Assembly (NCBI GenBank): GCA_051744845.1
Contig: JBNJDJ010000059.1
Coordinates: 1-12,770 of the forward strand
Source of the DNA: JBNJDJ01 sp051744845
GTDB lineage: Bacteria > Bacillota > Clostridia > Peptostreptococcales > Acidaminobacteraceae
DNA: 12,770 nt
Reading direction: 5' to 3'
The translations under genes were made by a program, and so were the position numbers. The notes under the pieces are model-generated. The model saw only the letters and a program-made list of their open reading frames with translations. It did not search any database and was not told the origin of the DNA. Each line of letters begins with the position of its first letter. The first letter of the stretch is position 1. Below, piece after piece: positions 6,948-12,770 of this stretch.

Positions 6948-7673
6948 ATGAAAATAAATTCATATTCAAATGTTATTAAAGCAAATTATCAAAATAGTCC
7001 TGCTAATCTGCCAATAGCTGAAAAAATGACAAGTCAAGAAAAAGGTCTTGAACAAGGTGTTGAGAATACTGAAGATGGTAACAACCTTATTAATGTTGCA
7101 GATAGCTCTTTAGACAATGTATCAGAATCACTAACACGTATAAAAGAACTAAGTGTTCAAGCTAGCAATGGCACTTTAACAAATGATGATAAATCAATTA
7201 TTCAAAATGAAATTGACAGTCTAAAAAATGATATAAGTGATACTTTAGAAAATACAGAATTTAATACAAATGATTTGTTTAATGGTTTTGATGGAAATAT
7301 TCAAACAGGCGCTAATGAAAATCAAGGTGAAAACTTAACAATTGAAAATACATCACTAGATACTTTAGGAATTGAAAACTATGATGTAACAAGTGATTTT
7401 AATATTGAACAAATTGATGAAGCCATTAATATGGTTAACGAACAAAGATCAGACCTTGGTGCTCAGCAAAATGGATTTACAAGAAATATTAATTCAAATC
7501 AAATTGCTAGAGAAAATGTCTTGTCAGCTAAAAATAGCCTAGATGAAGACGTTGAATCAAAAATTATGGAACTGAAACAGTCTCAAATTTTAGATACCTA
7601 TAAAAATGCAATGCAGGTAAAAGAAATGGATCAAGAAAAAGATAAAAATAGTGTATTAAATGGTTTATTATAA
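6948..7673 (+). CDS. Flagellin-like protein lacking the N-terminal D0 helix
   Basis: A 241-residue flagellin homologue. Recognisable flagellin stretches are LPIAEKM (21-27), DGNNLINVADSSL (43-55), the almost canonical RIKELSVQASNGTLTNDD (64-81), QTGANENQGENLTI (119-132), QRSDLGAQQNGF (166-177) and a C-terminal helix ending VLNGLL, matching flagellin's usual VLQLL end. The usual first 35 or so residues, the D0 helix with LNKTQ...LSSGLRIN needed for filament packing, are replaced by a short unrelated start. It is also rich in Asn and Asp. No flagellar genes surround it. It may be a minor or accessory flagellin, a non-filament secreted relative, or a degenerate copy with an intact frame. GGGTGAT lies 4 bases before the ATG. 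Confidence 0.85.
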   Translation: MKINSYSNVIKANYQNSPANLPIAEKMTSQEKGLEQGVENTEDGNNLINVADSSLDNVSESLTRIKELSVQASNGTLTNDDKSIIQNEIDSLKNDISDTLENTEFNTNDLFNGFDGNIQTGANENQGENLTIENTSLDTLGIENYDVTSDFNIEQIDEAINMVNEQRSDLGAQQNGFTRNINSNQIARENVLSAKNSLDEDVESKIMELKQSQILDTYKNAMQVKEMDQEKDKNSVLNGLL

Positions 7674-7689
7674 TATGAAAAAAAATTGA

Positions 7690-7733
7690 TTTTAATCATC
7701 TTCTTAACTTTTTAGAAGATGATTTTTTATTTT
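7690..7733 (+). terminator. Rho-independent terminator after the flagellin-like gene
   Basis: A perfect 11-bp stem, AATCATCTTCT (7694-7704) and AGAAGATGATT (7714-7724), with a 9-base loop and a run of T after it (GATTTTTTATTTT). It begins about 20 bases past the stop codon. Confidence 0.85.
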
Positions 7734-7747
7734 AAAAATTATTTTAT

Positions 7748-7772
7748 GTTTATTTTAATAAATATCGGGTAT
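7748..7772 (+). promoter_or_regulatory. SigB-like promoter of the 185-aa gene
   Basis: GTTTAT (7748-7753), 13 bases and GGGTAT (7767-7772), a perfect SigB -10 box with optimal spacing. It lies after the terminator of the preceding gene, so the two genes are transcribed separately but apparently by the same alternative sigma factor. A start near 7779 excludes the ATG there and favours the ATG at 7797. Confidence 0.6.
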
Positions 7773-7796
7773 AAGTAAATGTTAGGTGGTGGTGTT

Positions 7797-8354
7797 ATGA
7801 TTACGAATAACAGTCTATCAGTTGCATCAAAACAAAAAAATCCTTATATTAAACAAAAAAATAATGACATATTACGTGAAATTCAATCCATCACTGCCCA
7901 AGTAGGCTCAAATAAGGTAGATGTAAGATTAATATACTCAAATAATAAAATCATTAATGCTATTGTTTCTGTTAAAGGCGACAAAGATTTAAAATCAAAG
8001 ATTAGTTCTTCAAATAAAATTAAAGTTAATTTTGTTGAAAGTAAACAAAATAAAGATGAGGAACAAAAAAACAAATCTGTAGATAAAGAAAAAACTAATA
8101 GACCAAAGAAAAGAGAAGATAAATCTTTAGAAAAAGATCTACCTTATAAAACTTATAGCTATTATACATCAAGTGACGGAAAAACATATGCATTTGTTAA
8201 AAATAAAGAAGATAATAAAAAAACTTACAGCACTAAACAAAAATCTGAATATTTATCTGATAATTATTTTAAAAAATTATTTGAAAAATATAATTTTAAA
8301 AATATAAAATTTAAAGAAAATGACAAATCACCTAAATTTAACTTATTAGTTTAA
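7797..8354 (+). CDS. Hypothetical basic soluble protein, SigB-like control
   Basis: A 185-residue protein that I do not recognise. There is no signal peptide and no membrane helix. An N-terminal domain of about 75 residues (ILREIQSITAQVGSNKVDVR, then LIYSNNKIINAIVSVKG) looks alpha/beta. It is joined by a highly charged linker rich in Lys and Glu (about 78-112) to a Tyr/Lys-rich C-terminal part. The stretch YKTYSYYTSSDGKTYAF distantly recalls the YTTGPDGKRYAVGGEV-like tail of SprA-related proteins, but their HExxH metalloprotease site is absent, so this is only a hint. The ATG at 7797 is chosen for the AGGTGGTG just upstream; the ATG at 7779 has no SD. Its stop overlaps the stop of the convergent small gene. 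Confidence 0.7.
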   Translation: MITNNSLSVASKQKNPYIKQKNNDILREIQSITAQVGSNKVDVRLIYSNNKIINAIVSVKGDKDLKSKISSSNKIKVNFVESKQNKDEEQKNKSVDKEKTNRPKKREDKSLEKDLPYKTYSYYTSSDGKTYAFVKNKEDNKKTYSTKQKSEYLSDNYFKKLFEKYNFKNIKFKENDKSPKFNLLV

Positions 8355-8363
8355 TTTTTTTTT
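8334..8363 (+). terminator. Weak terminator overlapping the 185-aa gene's stop
   Basis: Arms AAATTTAAC (8334-8342) and GTTTAATTT (8349-8357) pair with one mismatch around a TTATTA loop and run into a long T tract up to 8363. The stem is mostly A:T and contains the stop codon. Confidence 0.45.
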
Positions 8364-8663
8364 GCCATTTTTACATAATAATATTTATTATTAATAGCTA
8401 ATTTATTAATCGCCTTTTCTACTTTGTCATCAGAATTGTCAATATTAAACTTATAATTTCCTTTAACTATTTCATATAAGTATTTTGTATATTTATTAAT
8501 TATTGATTTATTATTAATAGATATTAATAAAATATAAAAACTTAAAAATACTGTAAATATGATCCCAAATTTAAAAATATCATTTAAATTCATTTTTAAT
8601 ACTATATAAATCAAAAGTCCTGTAAATAAAATGCCTATTGTTGATAAAAAATTTTTTTGTCAT
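8351..8663 (-). CDS. Small membrane protein, apparently frameshifted near its start
   Basis: A good SD (AAAGGAGA, 8676-8669) precedes an ATG at 8663. The frame begins MTKKFF, then leaves the coding frame after a run of seven A and six T (8646-8658). Removing one base from that run would join the ATG to the downstream frame and give MTKKFLSTIGILFTGLLIYI, then a second hydrophobic helix (FGIIFTVFLSFYILLI) and a charged tail ending at 8351, about 103 residues in all. As written, only an SD-less TTG (8614) or ATG (8593) opens the frame. The part after the helices (KYTKYLYEIVKGNYKFNI) faintly recalls a HAMP linker, so it could be a truncated sensor. It may be a pseudogene, a sequencing error or slippage-dependent expression. 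Confidence 0.55.
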
Positions 8664-8691
8664 TCTAATCTCCTTTATATATTTTCTAATT

Positions 8692-8697
8692 ATTATA
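8692..8697 (-). promoter_or_regulatory. -10 box upstream of the small membrane-protein gene
   Basis: A TATAAT on the minus strand lies about 16 bases before the SD at 8669-8676. No convincing -35 is seen at 16-18 bases, so this is a partial promoter call. Confidence 0.35.
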
Positions 8698-8786
8698 TAA
8701 TCATAGAATGATTAAAAATGAAATGATTTTAAGTTAAATTTGTCTAAACTTTACAATTTAATATACTTTTTTTGAATACGCAAACC

Positions 8787-8812
8787 AAAAGCCAGAAGTT
8801 TTTCTGGCTTTT
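8787..8812 (-). terminator. Terminator after the 844-aa gene (possibly bidirectional)
   Basis: A perfect 11-bp stem, AAAAGCCAGAA (8787-8797) and TTCTGGCTTTT (8802-8812), around a 4-base loop, right after the stop at 8817. The T tract is longer on the plus strand (TTTTTT) than on the minus strand (TTTTGGTTTG), so it probably works in both directions. Confidence 0.75.
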
Positions 8813-8816
8813 TTGT

Positions 8817-11351
8817 CTAATTAAATTCTATACCACCTTTTTGAATTCTATCAATAAAATCTATTATAACATCTTGAGTCTTTTCATATTTTTTACTCAT
8901 TTTTTCACTTGCTTGTAATGTCACACTTGATTTAAAATTAGATCTTTGGACATAATCTGATATGAAAATTGATAAACTTTTTCCACTCATATCATATATA
9001 CCTCTTTTTACTGCTTCTACATAACCTATAGGATTATTATTTTTATCTTTATCATAATATTTATGATAACATATTCTATATACAATATAACAACTCAACC
9101 AAGCTACTAATTTTTTGTATTCATTTGGTTTTGGAGTATTAAAAGCTCCATCAGATTGACCTACCATTTGAACAAATCTTTTTTCTAAAAACATCATTAT
9201 TTCATCCATTCCTATAGATGGTTTTTCTATATATAACGATATTATATCAATAAAAGTTGCTTTAGCTTGAGCTGCTGTAAATCCTGCTAATGGCCCACCT
9301 ACTGACGATATTGCAATATCAAAAGCTATATCTCCAATAGCTACTACCAATTCTGCTGTTGCAATAGCCTCATCATACCAATAAGATTCAATTAAATACT
9401 TTTCTTTTTCTTGTAAAATAGCTCTTTGAGAAATTTCCCATACCTGTTTTTTAAATATTTCTAAGTCTTTAATACCAAAGTTATTTTTATATTTTTCTAA
9501 TTCTTTTATTTTTCTTTCTCTAAAACGTTCAGGAAGATAAGTATTTATTATATAAAGACATTCTTCATATGCTTTTTCATAATTTTCTTTATATTTTAAC
9601 TTATCAGGTAAAAGCTCAATCTCAGTTTCACTAGAAAAATCTTTCCCATTTTGACTACAACTTATCTTTAATAACCCATCTATAGATTCTAAGGAAGGAA
9701 AGGATATTTTTGCTTTAAAATTATATAAAATTGCATCTTTAATTTCTCTTTCATCATCAACTTCATAATCCATTCCTATAACTTCAAATATATCTTTTTC
9801 ATCTTCAAGACTTATTTTAAGGTCTTGTGGTTTATGAAACTCTAATTTCTTATTTTCTTCATCCCATAAGCCTAATTTAAAAGCTATTTTAGTTTTTTCC
9901 ATTTCATCTTTTTCATTTTTAAAACCTTTTATCTCTTTAGATTTGCCTAAAAAGTCTGGCAAAATACCTTCATAACACATTACAACATTAAAAACAGTTC
10001 TTGCGTATTCATTATCATTTTCAGCAATTATTTCACATGTGAAACTGTCAAAAAACTTCTCAATTGGTTTTTCAACTGCTAAGTCTGAAGCTTTAATATA
10101 TTTATTCCCCTTTTCATCTTCTTTTAACTTTAACTCAAAAGGTACCTTTTTTTGCATTGTATTTACATTTACTTTTGCTTCATTTAAAAAATCTTTTAAT
10201 TCATAAGGCATTTTAAAAGAACTCTTTGAAGTAGCTAATACATATAAATTAGAGTCTTTTAGTGATATATACTCTTCACCTATAATTTCAAATTTAACAT
10301 TATTTTGAAAAGAACCTCCTTTACCTAAATATCTAAAACTAATAATCCCTTCTTCTAAAATATTTTTCTTTTCAGTATTTACTTCAACTGAAGCTCCTAG
10401 ATAATCTCCTGACATTTTAGTAGTCCCAATTTCAAAAAAAGATTGCTTTGAAAAAATTTCTATTTCCTCTGTTAAATCATTTCTTTGAATTTCTTTACCA
10501 TCCTTTGTAACTTCTACAATTCTAGCATAAATATAAACAGGAGAATTATTAATCTTAATCTTATTTCCAAATTCTTTATAAATAACCATTTTATAGCTGC
10601 TTGATCTTTTTCTTTCTAATTCACTATTCTGATTATTAGAAGCAATTGAAGCACCAGCTAATCCAGCAATACCACTTATTAAACCAATCATAATTGCTTT
10701 AGGAATAGTTACATCTGTTTCACCAATATCTTTTGAAGCATTAGTATCAATATTTATTGCAAAAGGGTTACCACTCATCTTAACACTATGAAATCTAAAT
10801 TTAACTCTTCCTAAATTACCATTTTCATTTTGTCTTGGTAATGCTAGCTGCAATGTTAATTCATTATTTTCATAACCACCATAACCTCCAACAAAAGCTC
10901 TTTTAGTAGACCTTTCATCTTTATAAGCATTAGGTTCATTAATATCATTATAATTACTTACTAAATGTGTACTGTGATCTAAAAAAAATAAAACCGAATA
11001 TTTATTATCTCTATCATAATCATAATTAAAGGTTATTTCAGAACTAATACTAACTTCTAAATCATTATGACTACCACTAACATTAAAATTAAAAGAATCT
11101 TTTCCATTTCTTTTTATAACAAGTAATTCTTTATTATTAAGTGGCATATTTATTTTTCCCCATTGAACTTCAACAGGTTCTAATCTAATTACTTCTGGAG
11201 GGTCTTTCTCAATTAATGAAACTAAATCATCATAACCTTTTTCAACATTATATGCATCATAAATATCTATAAAATCTGAAGCTGAAAAAGTAAAAGATGT
11301 TATAATTAGAAAAATAAAAACAAAAAATATAATAATCTTTTTAATCTTCAT
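8817..11351 (-). CDS. Large exported protein of unknown family (844 aa)
   Basis: It starts with a classic signal peptide: MKIKK, a hydrophobic core to about residue 20, and a likely cut after FSA (about 24). Residues 50-200 look beta-rich (FNFNVSGSHNDLEVSISSEI and similar). A Gly/Ala-rich hydrophobic helix at 217-237 (IPKAIMIGLISGIAGLAGAS) is followed by basic residues and could anchor the protein or insert into a membrane. Residues 255-580 again look like beta domains, perhaps Ig-like. A charged helical region (585-655) leads to a second hydrophobic stretch (665-705: VVAIGDIAFDIAISSVGGPL) and a helical C-terminus. No LPxTG, SLH, LysM or enzyme motif is visible. SD AAGGAGGTGA precedes the ATG at 11351, which overlaps the upstream membrane-protein gene by 11 bases. 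A decayed copy of its 3' end lies at 12309-12708. Confidence 0.8.
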   Translation of the reverse strand: MKIKKIIIFFVFIFLIITSFTFSASDFIDIYDAYNVEKGYDDLVSLIEKDPPEVIRLEPVEVQWGKINMPLNNKELLVIKRNGKDSFNFNVSGSHNDLEVSISSEITFNYDYDRDNKYSVLFFLDHSTHLVSNYNDINEPNAYKDERSTKRAFVGGYGGYENNELTLQLALPRQNENGNLGRVKFRFHSVKMSGNPFAINIDTNASKDIGETDVTIPKAIMIGLISGIAGLAGASIASNNQNSELERKRSSSYKMVIYKEFGNKIKINNSPVYIYARIVEVTKDGKEIQRNDLTEEIEIFSKQSFFEIGTTKMSGDYLGASVEVNTEKKNILEEGIISFRYLGKGGSFQNNVKFEIIGEEYISLKDSNLYVLATSKSSFKMPYELKDFLNEAKVNVNTMQKKVPFELKLKEDEKGNKYIKASDLAVEKPIEKFFDSFTCEIIAENDNEYARTVFNVVMCYEGILPDFLGKSKEIKGFKNEKDEMEKTKIAFKLGLWDEENKKLEFHKPQDLKISLEDEKDIFEVIGMDYEVDDEREIKDAILYNFKAKISFPSLESIDGLLKISCSQNGKDFSSETEIELLPDKLKYKENYEKAYEECLYIINTYLPERFRERKIKELEKYKNNFGIKDLEIFKKQVWEISQRAILQEKEKYLIESYWYDEAIATAELVVAIGDIAFDIAISSVGGPLAGFTAAQAKATFIDIISLYIEKPSIGMDEIMMFLEKRFVQMVGQSDGAFNTPKPNEYKKLVAWLSCYIVYRICYHKYYDKDKNNNPIGYVEAVKRGIYDMSGKSLSIFISDYVQRSNFKSSVTLQASEKMSKKYEKTQDVIIDFIDRIQKGGIEFN

Positions 11352-12156
11352 TAATTGTCACCTCCTTTTTACTTTTATTAATAAACTCTAGTATAATTGA
11401 TAAAATAAATAATACTACTCCTATTAGATAACCTAATCTATTTATATTTAATAAAGAAAGAAAATAAAATAATACTATTCCTAAAGCAAAATCGCTTTTT
11501 AGCTGTTCATAATTTTTTAATTTGAAAACAGAATTATTTTTTAAAATACTATTATAAATTCCTCCTATTTTATTAATATTTTTAATTAACTGTATAAAAA
11601 CTATTATTCCAATCATACTATTTTCAAAATACATTTGACCAGATAAAAAATTCATTAAAATCATAGCTAAAGATATTCCAAATATTAACCTTGATAATTT
11701 AAAATCTTGTTTTTTAAAAATATTTTTTCTTAGTTTATTTAACCCACTTGTAAAGTTGGTAGCGGTATTTTTAGGAGAATTTAAAAATTTAAATATTAAA
11801 TAAGTAAAAATTCCTTTACTTATAAAACTACCAATTTGTTGAACTATTCCACCTTTTAACCCTAAATTAATAAGAAATAAATAATTTAATAATTTGATAA
11901 TACTATTATTAACATTTAGTGATTTTAATACTGTTAAAACAATCCAAATTACTGTTAAAAATACTAAAATTAGTAATTGTTTTTTATTTGTTAATAGTCT
12001 TTTAATATTCTTTAAGAAAATTTTTAATTTAGAGTAAATGATTTTAATATTCAACTTTGGATTTTTATCATAAGTATTATAAAAGTCTTTTATAAAAATC
12101 ATTTCTCCTGTCTTAGAAGATGCTTTTTTAGTATTCTCAGTTACTTCTTTTTTCAT
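11341..12156 (-). CDS. Multi-pass membrane protein paired with the 844-aa protein
   Basis: A 271-residue protein that I do not recognise. A hydrophilic, Lys-rich N-terminal segment (1-58) is followed by membrane helices at about 60-78, 85-100, 108-125, 155-171, 180-192, 222-237 and 240-259, and a short charged tail. Gly-rich loops (GLKGGIVQQIGSFISKG) are present, but no transporter or enzyme motif is evident. The ATG at 12156 is chosen because GGGGGA lies 5 bases upstream, the same unusual SD as the diguanylate cyclase; the frame extends to 12186. Its last codons contain the start of the 844-aa gene (ATGAAGATTAA), so the two are translationally coupled and probably work together at the membrane. 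Confidence 0.78.
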   Translation of the reverse strand: MKKEVTENTKKASSKTGEMIFIKDFYNTYDKNPKLNIKIIYSKLKIFLKNIKRLLTNKKQLLILVFLTVIWIVLTVLKSLNVNNSIIKLLNYLFLINLGLKGGIVQQIGSFISKGIFTYLIFKFLNSPKNTATNFTSGLNKLRKNIFKKQDFKLSRLIFGISLAMILMNFLSGQMYFENSMIGIIVFIQLIKNINKIGGIYNSILKNNSVFKLKNYEQLKSDFALGIVLFYFLSLLNINRLGYLIGVVLFILSIILEFINKSKKEVTINED

Positions 12157-12308
12157 AAAATCCCCCATTTCTAAATCATTTTTCAAAACTAAATTAATAA
12201 GTAATATATACCCAAAATTACTAATTTTATTGATTTTTTTATAAATATACAGAATTTAATAAATTTTATAAAAAATAGAAGAAACATATTAAATTTTTTC
12301 ATCATAAT

Positions 12309-12708
12309 TCAATTGAATTCTATACATTTTTTTTGTATTCTATCAATAAAATCTATTATTATATTTTTGAACATCATCTGGTATGGAAATTGATAAGCTT
12401 TTTTGCACTTATATCATATATCCCTCTTTTTACTACTTCTTGATAACCTATAGGATTATTATTTTTATCATAATATTTATAATAAATTATTCTTAATACA
12501 ATATAGCAACTTACCAATTCACTTTTTTTATATTCGTTGTTTTTAGAGTTTTTAAAGCTCCATTAGATTGACTTACCATTTTCTTTTGAAATAGCTCTCT
12601 AAAAATTTTTCAAATCTTTTATAGCAAAGTTATTTCTATATTTTCTAATTCTTTTTTTTCGAAAATCTTCAGTAATATCTGTTTTATTTATATTAGTAAA
12701 ATTTGCAT
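12309..12708 (-). pseudogene. Decayed 3' fragment of a paralogue of the 844-aa gene
   Basis: The minus strand here aligns with the last quarter of the 844-aa gene. Its end reads IIDFIDRIQKKCIEFN and stop, against IIDFIDRIQKGGIEFN. Further in are NEYKKSELVSCYIVLRIIYY, KYYDKNNNPIGYQEVVKRGI and YDIS, against the equivalent stretches at 743-789. Upstream, KYRNNFAIKDL matches KYKNNFGIKDL (620-630). The frame is broken by several shifts and stops. About 250 bp of the intact gene (near 9178-9408, including the second hydrophobic segment) is missing, as is about 50 bp near residues 800-825. Similarity fades beyond about 12708, and 12709-12770 shows nothing I can assign. It is a dead tandem duplicate. 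Confidence 0.85.
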
Positions 12709-12770
12709 AACCAAAGAGTTATTTTATTTTGCTTTAGACTTCCTTCAGATTATTCTTTACAAAGGACACT

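Noticed and set aside
7883..8074. 63-residue minus-strand open frame inside the 185-aa gene
   Set aside because: It lies wholly within the opposite-strand coding sequence, has no SD and is Phe/Leu/Ser-rich as expected of an antisense shadow.
12157..12186. Upstream start (MKNDLEMGDF...) for the 271-aa membrane protein
   Set aside because: No SD precedes 12186, whereas GGGGGA lies 5 bases before the ATG at 12156.
12208..12213. GGGTAT on the minus strand upstream of the membrane-protein gene as a third SigB-like promoter
   Set aside because: The sequence 13 bases upstream is CAATAA, with no GTTT-like -35 at 12-15 bases.

Overview
The window is very A+T-rich bacterial DNA with strong GGAGG-type Shine-Dalgarno (SD) sites, TTGACA/TATAAT promoters, a YtrA-type GntR regulator, a flagellin homologue and a DUF1648 membrane protein. 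This points to a low-GC Gram-positive of the class Clostridia (Firmicutes). The genus cannot be fixed from the sequence. I see no rRNA, tRNA, CRISPR array, transposase or integrase.

Layout. Almost everything lies on the minus strand; only two genes (6948-7673 and 7797-8354) are on the plus strand. Read in the direction of minus-strand transcription, from high to low coordinates, the units are: (a) a decayed copy (12309-12708) of the 3' end of an 844-aa secreted-protein gene; (b) an overlapping pair, a 271-aa multi-pass membrane protein (12156-11341) and the intact 844-aa exported protein (11351-8817), closed by a terminator; (c) a small, apparently frameshifted membrane-protein gene (8663-8351); (d) a GNAT acetyltransferase overlapping by one base a 72-residue membrane/coiled-coil protein (6694-5916); (e) a likely operon of a Cache-sensor diguanylate cyclase (5834-4332), a HEAT-like/SEC-C protein (4298-3108), a zinc-finger plus pRiA4b ORF-3-like protein (3093-2488) and a small protein with an SSB-like tail (2420-2016), ending at an A+T-only hairpin; (f) a GntR repressor and its partner, a DUF1648/DUF5808 membrane protein (1868-395), behind a near-perfect promoter overlapped by an inverted-repeat operator; (g) the start of another minus-strand gene at the left edge, with its own strong promoter.

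The two plus-strand genes are a flagellin homologue lacking the usual N-terminal D0 helix and an unrecognised 185-aa basic protein. Each is preceded by a box pair, GTTTAA-N13-GGGTAA and GTTTAT-N13-GGGTAT, that matches the SigB general-stress promoter pattern with identical spacing. They may form a small regulon under an alternative sigma factor, separate from their neighbours.

The parts most likely to be undescribed are the membrane-protein/844-aa exported-protein pair, with a decayed paralogue next door showing tandem duplication and decay, and the SigB-like pair built around a truncated flagellin. All functional statements rest on reading motifs by eye; no database search was run.
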